Source: Cupriavidus laharis (GTDB lineage: Bacteria; Pseudomonadota; Gammaproteobacteria; Burkholderiales; Burkholderiaceae). Taken from it: a DNA stretch of 64,000 bases. The DNA lies in contig NZ_CAJZAI010000003.1 of assembly GCF_914271435.1 (NCBI RefSeq), forward strand, positions 372,001-436,000, given 5' to 3'. A model generated the notes under the pieces. The model worked only from the letters and a program-made list of their open reading frames with translations. It was not told the origin of the DNA and ran no database searches. Shown in pieces: positions 45,689-54,839 of the stretch; the stretch's first letter is position 1; every line of letters starts with the position of its first letter. A program made the position numbers and the translations under genes.

Positions 45689-46909
45689 ATGCCCCAATCC
45701 TCCGGCAGCCAAAAGGCTGCGCGTTTTCCCGCTTGGCTGCTGATCTGCGCCTCGCTGACCGCCATTGCGCCGCTGTCGATCGACATGTACTTGCCCAGCT
45801 TTCCCGCGCTGGCCGCGGACCTGCGCGTGGATATCGGGCAGGTTCAGTTGACGCTGGGCACGTTCCTGGTGGGGCTGGCACTGGGGCAGGCGTTCTATGG
45901 CCCGATCAGCGACCGTTTCGGGCGCAAGCCGCCGCTGTACGTCGGCCTGGGCGTGTACGCGCTGGCGGCGGCGGGTTGCGCCATGGCGCGCAGCGTCGAG
46001 TCGCTGATGCTCTGGCGTTTCCTGCAGGCGCTCGGCGGTTGTGCAGGCATGGTGATGGCCCGCGCGGTGATCCGCGACCGGCTCGAAGCCCACGAATCGG
46101 CCCGGGCATTCTCGTCGCTGATGCTGGTGATGGGGCTGGCTCCGATCCTGGCGCCGATCATTGGCGGCGCCATCCTCGGCGCGTTGGGCTGGCGTGCCAT
46201 CTTCTGGTTGCTGATGCTTGCGGGCGTGCTGATCCTGGCGCTGGTGCACTTCCGCATGGAAGAGTCGCTGCCGCGTGAACGCGCCGCGCGGCTGCATCCC
46301 GGCGCCGTTGCGGCAAGCTATGCCGGACTGCTGCGCGACCGCGAGTTCCTGGGCTATTCACTGTCAGCGGGGTTCGGGCAGGCCGGCATGTTCGCCTATA
46401 TCGCCGGATCGCCGTTTGTGCTGATCGAACTGCACGGCATCGATCCGTCGCACTATGGCTTTGTCTTCGGTGCCAATGCGCTCGGGTTGATCGCCATGTC
46501 GCAGGTGAATGCCCGGCTGGTGCAAGGCCACCCGCTGGACTTCGTGCTCGGCCGCGCGCTGCTCGCACCCTGCGCCGCGGGCTTGATGCTGGCTGCTGCG
46601 GCGCTTGCCGGCATACTGGTGTTGCCGGTGCTGCTGGCCGGTTTCTTTGTCTTTATCGGTGCGCTGGGCTGTATCACGCCCAATGCCTCGGCGCTGGCGC
46701 TGACGCACCAGGGGTATCGCGCTGGTACTGCCTCGGCGCTGATGGGGACATTGCAGTTTTCGCTCGGCACTGCGGCCGGCGCTGCCGTAAGCCTCTGGCA
46801 CGACGGCACGGCCTTGCCGCTGGCGGTGGTGATGGCCGCCTGCGGCGTGGGCGCGGTAGCCCTGCGCGCCTGGGCGCAAGCAGGGGCGTCAGCGAGTGCT
46901 GTTGCCTGA
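45689..46909 (+). CDS. Bcr/CflA-type multidrug MFS transporter
   Basis: A 406-aa 12-helix drug:proton antiporter. The family signatures are clear: APLSIDMYLPSFPALAADL in helix 1, GQAFYGPISDRFGRKPPLY in the first cytoplasmic loop, and ARAVIRDR and APILAPIIGGAIL after it. Substrates of this family include bicyclomycin, chloramphenicol and sulfonamides; which apply here is unknown. It is convergent with mscS, 3 bp apart. Confidence 0.92.
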   Translation: MPQSSGSQKAARFPAWLLICASLTAIAPLSIDMYLPSFPALAADLRVDIGQVQLTLGTFLVGLALGQAFYGPISDRFGRKPPLYVGLGVYALAAAGCAMARSVESLMLWRFLQALGGCAGMVMARAVIRDRLEAHESARAFSSLMLVMGLAPILAPIIGGAILGALGWRAIFWLLMLAGVLILALVHFRMEESLPRERAARLHPGAVAASYAGLLRDREFLGYSLSAGFGQAGMFAYIAGSPFVLIELHGIDPSHYGFVFGANALGLIAMSQVNARLVQGHPLDFVLGRALLAPCAAGLMLAAAALAGILVLPVLLAGFFVFIGALGCITPNASALALTHQGYRAGTASALMGTLQFSLGTAAGAAVSLWHDGTALPLAVVMAACGVGAVALRAWAQAGASASAVA

Positions 46910-46912
46910 CGC

Positions 46913-47740
46913 TCAGGCCGCGGCGTTCTTTACGACCACCATCTGCGCCGGCATGGGCGCGGCATAGCCGGCCTGGCCGAAGCTCTCGCGGATGAGGCGA
47001 TTGGTATCGAAGTACACCTGCCAGTAGTGGTCGTTGTGGCAGTACGGGCGTACCGCCAGGACGGGCCCGACCAGCGTGAATTCCAGGATCTCTACGTCGA
47101 CCGGGGGATCGGCCAGGACATTTGGAATCGCGCCGATACGCTCCTTGAGCAAAGCGACTGCGGCGGCCGCGTCGGTGCTGCCCGCAAGCTGGGCCTTCAA
47201 CTCGACGCGGCGGAACGGGTTGACGCTGAAATTCTGGATCGTGTCCGAAAAGATCTTGTTGTTGCCGACTACCGTCAGGATGTTGTCCGGCGTGTCGAGC
47301 GTCGTCGCGAACAGGCCGATCTCCCGCACCGTCCCGGTGACACCGCCGATGGTCACGAAGTCCCCGACCTTGAACGGCCGCAGCACCACCAGGAAGGCGC
47401 CGGCCGCGAAGTTGGCCATCAGGCCCGACCACGCCATGCCGATGGCCACGCCGGCCGCGGCGATCAACGCGGCAAAGGTGGTGGTCTGGATGCCGAAGTA
47501 GCCGAGGATACCGATTACCAGGACCACGTTCAGTGCGACCGTCACGATCGAGCCGACATAGCGCAGCAGCGTCGGATCCACCTGCTGCTTGCCCAGCGCG
47601 TTCTGGACCATGCGAACCACGACATGGATCAGCCAGCGGCCGATGATCCAGAAGGCCAGCGCGGCCAGGATCTTGACTCCGAACTCCGTGGCATAGGCCA
47701 CGACCACGGTCTGGAACTTCTCCAACGTTGACGCATCCAT
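46913..47740 (-). CDS. mscS: Small-conductance mechanosensitive channel
   Basis: A 275-aa MscS protein that opens under membrane tension to release solutes after osmotic downshock. The pore helix is AALIAAAGVAIGMAWSGLMANFAAG, followed by the beta-domain start RPFKVGDFVTIGGVTGTV and NNKIFSDTIQNFS. The start at 47740 is favoured over 47746 because of the spacing to AGGGG. It is the same size class as E. coli MscS (286 aa). Confidence 0.94.
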   Translation of the reverse strand: MDASTLEKFQTVVVAYATEFGVKILAALAFWIIGRWLIHVVVRMVQNALGKQQVDPTLLRYVGSIVTVALNVVLVIGILGYFGIQTTTFAALIAAAGVAIGMAWSGLMANFAAGAFLVVLRPFKVGDFVTIGGVTGTVREIGLFATTLDTPDNILTVVGNNKIFSDTIQNFSVNPFRRVELKAQLAGSTDAAAAVALLKERIGAIPNVLADPPVDVEILEFTLVGPVLAVRPYCHNDHYWQVYFDTNRLIRESFGQAGYAAPMPAQMVVVKNAAA

Positions 47741-47895
47741 CGGCATTCCCCTGGTCTGTTGGCCGGCAAATTGCCGGCAAGAAACGAAGAACTGCGAAGA
47801 CTGTCTGGTAAATCCTGCACGCTGGTGCGGCGCAGGACGGCGGGCACGGCAATTATTGCCATGCCGTCTGGGGAAGTTCAAGAAAAGAATTGTCA

Positions 47896-47923
47896 GGAAC
47901 ACGCGCATGCGCGCGCGTGTTCC
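47896..47923 (-). terminator. Terminator after amt
   Basis: GGAACACGCGC pairs with GCGCGTGTTCC around a 6-nt loop. On the minus strand it begins 10 nt after the amt stop and is followed by a T-rich tract (TTCTTTTCTT). Confidence 0.6.
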
Positions 47924-47932
47924 CGCAGGGAC

Positions 47933-49135
47933 TTACCAGTTTGTTTCGCGCTCTGGCGTGGCCGAGATGCGGTGCAGGGTCAGGTCGGCGCCGTTGAATT
48001 CGGCCTCCGCATCCAGGCGGATGCCCACCAGTTTCTTGAGCGTGCCATATACGATCGTGCCGCCCGCGACGGCGATCACGATGCCAAGCAGCGTGCCGAT
48101 CAGCTGCGCTCCCAGCGAAACGCCGCCGATCCCGCCGAGCGCGTGCGTGCCGAAGATACCGGCCGCAATACCGCCCCAGGCGCCGCACAGACCATGCAGC
48201 GGCCAGACGCCGAGCACATCATCGATGTGCCATTTGTTCTGCGCGAGGGTGAACAGGTGAACGAACAGCACGCCTGCCACGGCGCCGGTGACGAGCGCAC
48301 CGAGCGGGTGCATCAGGTCCGAGCCGGCGCAGACTGCCACCAGGCCCGCCAGCGGGCCGTTATAGGCGAAGCCCGGGTCGTTGCGGCCGGCCCACCAGGC
48401 CGCCAGCGTGCCGCCGGCCATGGCCATCAGCGAATTGATGGCAACCAGGCCGCTGATCTTGTCCACGGTCTGGGCGCTCATGACATTGAAGCCGAACCAG
48501 CCGACCGCCAGCACCCATGCACCCAATGCCAGGAACGGGATGTTCGAGGGCGGATGCGCGCTGATGCGGCCGTCCTTCTGGTAACGGCCCCGGCGTGCGC
48601 CGAGTAGCAGCACCGCGGGCAATGCAATCCAGCCGCCTACCGCGTGGACCACCACCGACCCGGCGAAATCATGGAATGGGGTGCCGGTCAGGTGTGTGAT
48701 CCAGTCCTGGATACCGAAGCGCTGATTCCAGGCAATGCCTTCGAAGAATGGATAGACAAAGCCTACCAGGACGAACGTCGCAAGCAATTGCGGATTGAAG
48801 CGGGATCGTTCGGCAATGCCGCCCGAGATAATCGCCGGAATGGCCGCGGCAAATGTCGCGAGGAAAAAGAACTTGACCAGTTCGTAGCCGCTTTTTTGTG
48901 CCAGCGTATCGGCGCCGGACATGAATTGCACGCCGTAGGCGACGGTGTAGCCGATAAAGAAGTACGCAATGGTGGAAACCGCGAAGTCCACCAGAATCTT
49001 CACCAGGGCATTGACCTGGTTTTTCTTGCGCACCGTGCCCAGCTCCAGGAAGGCGAAGCCGGCGTGCATGGCAAGCACCATGATTGCGCCAAGCAGGATG
49101 AACATGGCGTCGGTGCCAGTCTTCCAATTGTCCAT
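47933..49135 (-). CDS. amt: Ammonium transporter (Amt)
   Basis: A 400-aa Amt/Mep/Rh channel that moves ammonium across the inner membrane. The helix 1 LGAIMVLAMHAGFAFLE, the twin pore histidines in GSVVVHAVGGW and WPLHGLCGAWGG, and FEGIAWNQRFG are all present. No glnK gene is adjacent, which is unusual because amtB is generally encoded after its PII regulator; control by another PII protein is possible. About 520 bp without genes precede it. Confidence 0.93.
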   Translation of the reverse strand: MDNWKTGTDAMFILLGAIMVLAMHAGFAFLELGTVRKKNQVNALVKILVDFAVSTIAYFFIGYTVAYGVQFMSGADTLAQKSGYELVKFFFLATFAAAIPAIISGGIAERSRFNPQLLATFVLVGFVYPFFEGIAWNQRFGIQDWITHLTGTPFHDFAGSVVVHAVGGWIALPAVLLLGARRGRYQKDGRISAHPPSNIPFLALGAWVLAVGWFGFNVMSAQTVDKISGLVAINSLMAMAGGTLAAWWAGRNDPGFAYNGPLAGLVAVCAGSDLMHPLGALVTGAVAGVLFVHLFTLAQNKWHIDDVLGVWPLHGLCGAWGGIAAGIFGTHALGGIGGVSLGAQLIGTLLGIVIAVAGGTIVYGTLKKLVGIRLDAEAEFNGADLTLHRISATPERETNW

Positions 49136-49656
49136 AGGTCCCTCATGCTCAAAATGGGAGCATGGGTACGCAAAAAGTATTCCAGCGCCGGCTGCATGCT
49201 GGTGCGAGGTGCACCGACATGGTGGCATTCGCACCGGATTGCCGCCAGGCGGGCTGAATCTGCGATTGCAGCGTGGTGCAGACAGCCTATCTCACTCAGT
49301 GCGGGCCGGTCGGCGTGCGCCACAATGATGCAGCGGCAAAGCATCGGCATGAACCGTGACGGTGCATTGCACCATTAATGGGAATGTCGGGTGCGGCACG
49401 GCAGGGTGGCCGTCGCCGGCGGACTGGCGGGCGCAGGCAACGTGCGCTCCATGCAGAAAGGGCACGGGGAAAACAGCGGGAACAGAGGGGGAAATCGCCC
49501 GCTAACCGGCCTCAAGCAAGGATTTCCGGGTTTTTTCGTTGCATTGGTGCCACTGGGGATTGCCCAAGGCGCGAAGGGCAGATTAGACTGCGCCGATCGA
49601 TGCAATTGCCTGCTGGCAGATACATCGGTGACGACGACCAACAAGGGAAATCAGCC
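49136..49656. other. 521-bp gap between divergent amt and hupB
   Basis: No gene is seen. A possible hupB promoter is TTGCCC (49560-49565), 17 bp, TTAGAC (49583-49588). Promoter elements for amt (for example a sigma-54 -24/-12 site) are expected here, but I could not identify one with confidence. Confidence 0.4.
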
Positions 49657-49938
49657 ATGAATAAAGGTGAACTGGTATCGGCCATCGCCGCGGAAGCAGA
49701 ACTGAGCAACGCCGCAGCCGAGCGTGCGCTCAACGCAGCGCTGGACAGTATCAAGAAGGCAGTGGCAAAGGGTGATTCGGTAACGCTGGTGGGTTTTGGC
49801 AGCTTCAGCTCTGGCAAACGCGCCGCCCGCACGGGCCGCAATCCGCGCACCGGCGAAACGATCAAGATCCCGGCCGCCAAGACCGTGAAGTTTTCTGCTG
49901 GACAAGGTTTCAAGGACGCCGTGAACAAGAAGAAGTAA
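49657..49938 (+). CDS. hupB: HU-family DNA-binding protein
   Basis: A 93-aa nucleoid protein that bends DNA without sequence specificity. It has the full HU pattern: [50 protein letters not shown] (the DNA-minor-groove arm with Pro), and [19 protein letters not shown] clear terminator follows, so it is a single-gene transcript. Confidence 0.96.
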   Translation: MNKGELVSAIAAEAELSNAAAERALNAALDSIKKAVAKGDSVTLVGFGSFSSGKRAARTGRNPRTGETIKIPAAKTVKFSAGQGFKDAVNKKK

Positions 49939-49965
49939 GCTGTCTGCGTCCGGACTAGCGAGAGA

Positions 49966-49988
49966 GCGGCCTGTCGGGCCGCTTTTTT
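49966..49988 (+). terminator. Intrinsic terminator of hupB
   Basis: GCGGCC-TGTCG-GGCCGC stem followed by TTTTTT. Confidence 0.9.
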
Positions 49989-50130
49989 ATTCGCGGCGCT
50001 GTTGTCCGGTGCCCGGCGGGTGGCGCTCCGGCCATTTCGCGGTGCTGCGCCGCGCCCGCCCCGGTGCCCCCGAGCGCCGGTTTACGGGTTACACTGCCGC
50101 GCCTCGGCCCCCGCAACCTGCATCACCATC

Positions 50131-50616
50131 ATGAACGACCAGTCCCACCAGCTTTCCATGACCGTGCTGATGACGCCGGACATGGCCAACTTCTCCGGCA
50201 ACGTGCACGGCGGCACCATCCTCAAGTACCTGGATATGGTCGCCTATGCCTGTGCCAGCCGTTACGCAGGCCGATATGTGGTCACGCTGTCGGTGGACCA
50301 GGTGGTGTTCCGCCAGCCCATTCACGTCGGTGAACTGGTGACTTTCCTGGCCTCGGTGAACTACACCGGGCGCAGCTCCATGGAAATCGGCATCAAGGTG
50401 GTGACCGAGAATATCCGCAGCAAGCTGGTGCGCCACACCAATAGCTGCTACTTCACGATGGTGGCCGTCGACGACAACGGCGCGCCGGCCGAAGTGCCGC
50501 CGCTGGAGCCGCGCGACGAAGTCGAGCGCCAGCGCTTTGCCGCGGCCCAGCAGCGCCGCGCACTGCGCCAGGAGATGGAAAAGCGGCACGACGCCATCAA
50601 GGTGTCCGGGAGCTGA
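50131..50616 (+). CDS. Acyl-CoA thioesterase (hotdog fold, YciA type)
   Basis: A 161-aa hotdog-fold protein that hydrolyses acyl-CoA esters. The YciA-type core is visible: DMANFSGNVHGGTILKYLDMVAY with the catalytic Asp in the helix, VVFRQPIHVGELVTFLASVNYTG and MEIGIKV. The C-terminus carries a charged helical tail. The gene is followed 7 bp later by creA on the same strand, so they are likely co-transcribed. Confidence 0.92.
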   Translation: MNDQSHQLSMTVLMTPDMANFSGNVHGGTILKYLDMVAYACASRYAGRYVVTLSVDQVVFRQPIHVGELVTFLASVNYTGRSSMEIGIKVVTENIRSKLVRHTNSCYFTMVAVDDNGAPAEVPPLEPRDEVERQRFAAAQQRRALRQEMEKRHDAIKVSGS

Positions 50617-50623
50617 CCGGGCC

Positions 50624-51097
50624 ATGGCGCGTATTCTTTCCCTGCTCGCCGGCGCTTGCCTGGCGGTGGCTGGCGCCCATGCGCTGGCCGAGGAAATCGG
50701 CAGCGTCAACACCAATTTCCGCATGACCGGCTCGGACAAGGTGGTCATCGAAGCGTATGACGACCCGATGGTGCCGGGCGTGACCTGCTACGTGTCACGT
50801 GCACGCACGGGCGGCATCAAGGGGGCGCTGGGCATGGCGGAAGACCCGCCGGAGGCGTCGATCGCATGCCGGCAAGTGGGTCCGATCTCGTTCAAGGGGC
50901 CGCTGCGCCAGCAGGACGACGTGTTCTCGGAACGCATGTCGATCCTGTTCAAGACCTTGCACGTGATCCGAGCCATCGACCGCAAGCGCAATACGCTGGT
51001 CTACCTGACGTACTCCGACCGCATCGTCAGCGGCAGCCCGCAGAACAGCGTGACGGCCGTGCCGGTGCCGGCTGACACTGCCATTCCGGTCAAGTAG
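50624..51097 (+). CDS. creA: CreA-family periplasmic protein
   Basis: A 157-aa protein of the CreA family. After the signal peptide (cleavage after HALA), the family sequence reads EIGSVNTNFRMTGSDKVVIEAYDDP and ends in VYLTYSDRIVSGSPQNSVTAVPV. The conserved Cys residues in VTCYVSRA and IACRQVGP are kept. CreA is widespread in proteobacteria, but its biochemical function is not known. There is no creBCD two-component system nearby. Confidence 0.92.
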   Translation: MARILSLLAGACLAVAGAHALAEEIGSVNTNFRMTGSDKVVIEAYDDPMVPGVTCYVSRARTGGIKGALGMAEDPPEASIACRQVGPISFKGPLRQQDDVFSERMSILFKTLHVIRAIDRKRNTLVYLTYSDRIVSGSPQNSVTAVPVPADTAIPVK

Positions 51098-51127
51098 CTG
51101 CCTGACTGTCCGACTGCCGGGCCCGGG

Positions 51128-52876
51128 TCATGCGTCTGGCTCGAACAGCTTGCGCAAGTTCGACTTCAGGATCTTGCCGTTCGCATTGCGCGGCAGCAGG
51201 CCGGGCAGGACGATGATCCGTACCGGCACCTTGAACGCCGCCAGCCGCTCCGCGACAAATCCGCGCAACGCGTCTTCGGTGGCGTGCATGCCGGGCTTCA
51301 GACTGACCACGGCGCCAGGCTCTTCGCCCAGCGTCTTGTGCGGGATGCCGACCAATGCGGCATCCATGACCGCCGGGTGCTCGTAGAGCGTGCTTTCTAC
51401 CTCGATGCAGTAGATATTCTCGCCGCCGCGGATGAGCATGTCCTTCATCCGGTCGACGATATAGAGGTAACCCTCGTCGTCGAGCCTGGCGATATCGCCG
51501 GTGCGCAGCCAGCCATCCGAAAAGGTCTGCGCGGTGGCTTCAGGTTTGTTCCAGTAGCCACGAACCACATTTGCGCCGCGTACCATCAGCTCGCCGGCTT
51601 CGCCGACCGGCAGCGGGTGTCCGCGGCCATCCACGATCTTCATTTCGCCGATCGGCAGGGCCGGACCGCTGCTGTCCGGCCGCGTGACGTACTCTTCCGC
51701 GCTGTGGCTCGTGAACGTGGCGGACGTTTCGGTCATGCCCCAGCCAATGCCTGGCGCTGACTGCGGAATGGTTTCGCCGATGCGGCGCACGAGTTCCGGC
51801 GAGGCCGGCGCGCCGCCATAGCTGATGCTTTCCAGCGAAGAAAGATCGAAGCGTTCGCGTTCCGGATGCTCCAGGAGTTGCCAGGCGATGGTGGGCACGC
51901 CGCCAGCCGTGGTGCAACGTTCACGCTCGATCAGTTCGAGCGCGCGCAACGCATCCCAGCGGTGCATCAGCACGATCTTGCCGCCAGTCGCCAGCGCGCT
52001 GTTCAGCACGGCCATGCAGCCCGTCACGTGGAAGAACGGCACAGACAGCAGCGCGGCTTTCTGCGGCGCGGCGGGATCCGGCGCGGGAATCGGCTCGCCG
52101 CGGCGCAGCAGGTTGCGCAGCGGGCCGAACAGGCTTGCCACGGCGACGCTGGTGGCATTGCGATGCGTGCCGAGCGCGCCCTTGGGTTTGCCGGTAGTGC
52201 CCGAGGTATAGAAGATCGTCGCGTCGTCTTCTGGCGTGATGTCCACGTCGGGCAGCGTCAATTCGGGCAGCGTTGCCCACGCAGTGGAAGGGCCGGTCAC
52301 GCTTTCCAGTGGCACGACCCGCGCGTCGCCATCGGGCGAGCCCGCGCGCGACACGTAGACGCGTTCCAGCGCGGGGCAGTTGGGCAGGTGGCCGGCGAGT
52401 CGGTCCAGCCGTTCCGCATCGATAATGGCTATGCGGCTGCCTGAGTCGACCAGGCCATATTCGAGCTCGGCACCGGTCCACCACGCATTGAGCGGCGTGA
52501 CGACGGCGCCGGTCAGCAGGGCACCATAGAACGCCACGGGCCATTCGGGCAGGTTGCGCATGGCAACCGCTACCCGGTCGCCGGGGCGGATGCCGTCGCG
52601 CATGAGTGCCTGCGCGAGATGCAGTGCCGCACGCCGGAAGGCGGCATAGCTGACACGCTCGTCTTCGTAGACCACGAAGGTGCGTTCGCTGAAGGCCTGC
52701 GTGGCCTGGAACAGGTCGCGCAGCGTGGGTGGCGCGTTCTTCCAGACAGTGGTGGGAATGCCGCGAACGACGCGCGTCTCCGTTTCGAACGGGGCGCCAG
52801 GCGCGGTAAGACGGGCGTGGGCCTCGGCCAGCGAAATGGCTGGCCAGTTGCCGGCTGGCTGGAAGTTGCTCGACAT
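51128..52876 (-). CDS. AMP-dependent acyl-CoA synthetase/ligase
   Basis: A 582-aa ANL-superfamily enzyme that activates a carboxylic acid to its CoA ester through an acyl-adenylate. The P-loop is FYTSGTTGKPKG, the A4/A5 region GWGMTETSATF, and the C-terminal hinge and Lys motif are YLYIVDRMKDMLIRGGENIY and LLPRNANGKILKSNLR. The acid is unknown (fatty, aromatic or short-branched). It is encoded upstream of, and probably with, the SDR gene in a different order of transcription: SDR first, ligase second. Confidence 0.92.
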   Translation of the reverse strand: MSSNFQPAGNWPAISLAEAHARLTAPGAPFETETRVVRGIPTTVWKNAPPTLRDLFQATQAFSERTFVVYEDERVSYAAFRRAALHLAQALMRDGIRPGDRVAVAMRNLPEWPVAFYGALLTGAVVTPLNAWWTGAELEYGLVDSGSRIAIIDAERLDRLAGHLPNCPALERVYVSRAGSPDGDARVVPLESVTGPSTAWATLPELTLPDVDITPEDDATIFYTSGTTGKPKGALGTHRNATSVAVASLFGPLRNLLRRGEPIPAPDPAAPQKAALLSVPFFHVTGCMAVLNSALATGGKIVLMHRWDALRALELIERERCTTAGGVPTIAWQLLEHPERERFDLSSLESISYGGAPASPELVRRIGETIPQSAPGIGWGMTETSATFTSHSAEEYVTRPDSSGPALPIGEMKIVDGRGHPLPVGEAGELMVRGANVVRGYWNKPEATAQTFSDGWLRTGDIARLDDEGYLYIVDRMKDMLIRGGENIYCIEVESTLYEHPAVMDAALVGIPHKTLGEEPGAVVSLKPGMHATEDALRGFVAERLAAFKVPVRIIVLPGLLPRNANGKILKSNLRKLFEPDA

Positions 52877-53012
52877 GACTGCCTCCCGGACTGCAATGCA
52901 GGTGGAGGATGGCTTGCTGCGCCATCCTTGAGGGAAATGCAGGGAAATACGGAAAATGCGGCAAACAGCGGGAAAGGCCGGCAAGGCGGCGGCGCCGCCT
53001 TGCGTCAGGGCA

Positions 53013-53777
53013 TCAGATCGTGACGCCGCCGTCGACGACCATGGCCTGGCCTGTCATGAAGCTGCTGGCGGCGGAGGCCAGGAAGACGGCCGCGCCGGCG
53101 ATCTCGACCGGCTCGCCGATGCGGCGCAGCGGGGCGCCCTGGGTGGATTGCTTGTAGCGCTCGGGGTCTTCCCACAGTGCACGTGCGAAGTCGGTCTTGA
53201 TCAGTCCCGGCGCAATGCAGTTCACGCGCACGTTGTGCGGTCCGAATTCCACGGCGAGGTTGCGGGCAAGCTGGAAGTCGGCGGCCTTCGAGATGTTGTA
53301 CACGCCGATGGTCGGCGAGCCGCGCAGGCCGCCGATGGACGAGACGATGATGATCGAGCCGTCCTTGCGCTCGATCATCTGCGGCGCCACCATCTGGATC
53401 AGCCAGTGGTTCGAGATGACGTTGTTGTCCAGCACCTTGCGGAACTGCTCGTCGGACACGCCGCTCATCGGGCCGTAGTAAGGGTTTGACGCGGCATTGC
53501 AGACGAGGACGTCGATCTTGCCGAAGGCGCGGTTGGTTTCATCCACGAGACGCTGCAGGTCGTCCTTGGACGAGATGTTGGCCGGAACGGCAATCGCGGT
53601 GCCGGCGCCGTGGCGCGCGTTGATGGCGTCAACGACGTCCTGGCACGCTTCGATCTTGCGCGACGAGATGACCACTTTGGCACCCTGGACCGCCAGCTGC
53701 TCCGCGATGGCGCGGCCGATGCCGCGCGATGAGCCGGTCACGATCGCGACCTTGCCCGACAAATCGAACAATGACAT
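53013..53777 (-). CDS. Short-chain dehydrogenase/reductase
   Basis: A 254-aa NAD(P)-dependent oxidoreductase. The nucleotide motif is TGSSRGIGRAIAEQL, the Asn motif NAASNPYYG and the catalytic Tyr-Lys in VYNISKAA. The C-terminal segment RRIGEPVEIAGAAVFLAS with SSFMTGQAMVVDGG is standard for the FabG-like branch. Next to an acyl-CoA ligase, a beta-hydroxyacyl-CoA step is plausible. A ribosome binding site (GGAG) precedes the ATG. Confidence 0.92.
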   Translation of the reverse strand: MSLFDLSGKVAIVTGSSRGIGRAIAEQLAVQGAKVVISSRKIEACQDVVDAINARHGAGTAIAVPANISSKDDLQRLVDETNRAFGKIDVLVCNAASNPYYGPMSGVSDEQFRKVLDNNVISNHWLIQMVAPQMIERKDGSIIIVSSIGGLRGSPTIGVYNISKAADFQLARNLAVEFGPHNVRVNCIAPGLIKTDFARALWEDPERYKQSTQGAPLRRIGEPVEIAGAAVFLASAASSFMTGQAMVVDGGVTI

Positions 53778-53979
53778 GGAGTCTCCTGATATCGGGGCGG
53801 CCCGCTCCGGGCCTGCCTGTGTTCAGTTGGACAGCGCCCCTTGGGGCCTGCCGGGACATTATGGTTGGGCCCTTTGGCCCAGTCCACTGGCAAGCCCCCG
53901 CCTGCGGGTCCATATCAGTATTCTTTCTGCGGGCAATGCGCGGCGTGCATGGGGGCGTGTAGCAGGGGCGGAGCCGTAT

Positions 53980-54825
53980 TCAGGGGCGCAGCAGCGTGGG
54001 CAGCACACGCCCGAGCCCGTCGCGCGTGTCGGCGTCCAGTTCCAACTGGAAGCGGTTGGCGAGCGCATCGATGACATCGTCGGCCGAGGCCAGCGCCTGC
54101 CGCCGCAAGGTGCCGTCGGTGCTGCGCTCGGCCAGTTCGCCGTTGGCAAGGGTCAGGCGCAAGTCGCCGTCGGTGCGGGCTGCCATCAGGCGCTGCGTGA
54201 AATGGCTGTCGGGGTGCGTGCTGAGGTACCAGTTGCGCGGGATGAAATCGATCCACGGCTGCGGCGACAGGTCGAAGCGGTAGACCTTGAGCCAGCCCTC
54301 CGCGCCGCGCACTTCCAGGTCCTGGCAATGGAATGCATTGGGCATGGCGTCTTCCTGCGCCGCGACCAGGCGGTACGGGAATGACGTTGCGGCCGGTGCC
54401 GACAGCGGCAGGGCCCGGAAAGGCGTGGGACCGCCAAAACCCACATCGGCAAGATAGCTGCGATGCGCCACTTCCACGCGCAGCAGCATGTGCGAAGCCA
54501 TGGTCTGCACGGTTTCGGCCACGCCCCAGCGTACGCGTGCGGCAAGCGGCGTCACGGTGTAGCCCAGCGCCGCCAGCGCGGCGGCCAGCAGCGTGTTGAG
54601 CTCGAAGCAATACCCGCCACGCCTGCGCGTGACGAGCTTGTCGAAGACGGCGTCAATGTCGATCCGTACCGGGCGGCCCAGCAGCGGGTCGATGTTCTCG
54701 AACGGGATGCTGGTGAGTTGCGCCGCGATCAGCGTGTCCAGCGCTTCCAGCGTCGGAGACGGCGGGGAGTCGATGCCCAGGCGAGCAAGATAGGCGTCCA
54801 GGCGGGAGGGGGCGAGCATGGTCAT
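53980..54825 (-). CDS. nat: Arylamine N-acetyltransferase
   Basis: A 281-aa enzyme that transfers acetyl from acetyl-CoA to arylamines and hydrazines. The catalytic triad is in place: Cys in RRRGGYCFELN, His in ASHMLLRVEV, Asp in YLADVGFGG. The N-terminal LTSIPFENIDPLLG is typical. An inner ATG at 54819 is another start. It is encoded 14 bp after the Crp/Fnr-type regulator on the same strand and likely shares its transcript. Confidence 0.93.
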   Translation of the reverse strand: MTMLAPSRLDAYLARLGIDSPPSPTLEALDTLIAAQLTSIPFENIDPLLGRPVRIDIDAVFDKLVTRRRGGYCFELNTLLAAALAALGYTVTPLAARVRWGVAETVQTMASHMLLRVEVAHRSYLADVGFGGPTPFRALPLSAPAATSFPYRLVAAQEDAMPNAFHCQDLEVRGAEGWLKVYRFDLSPQPWIDFIPRNWYLSTHPDSHFTQRLMAARTDGDLRLTLANGELAERSTDGTLRRQALASADDVIDALANRFQLELDADTRDGLGRVLPTLLRP

Positions 54826-54839
54826 GTTGCGTACGGTAT

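Noticed and set aside
45290-46297. 335-aa minus-strand frame opposite the Bcr/CflA gene
   Set aside because: Shadow of the transporter gene, with no family features.
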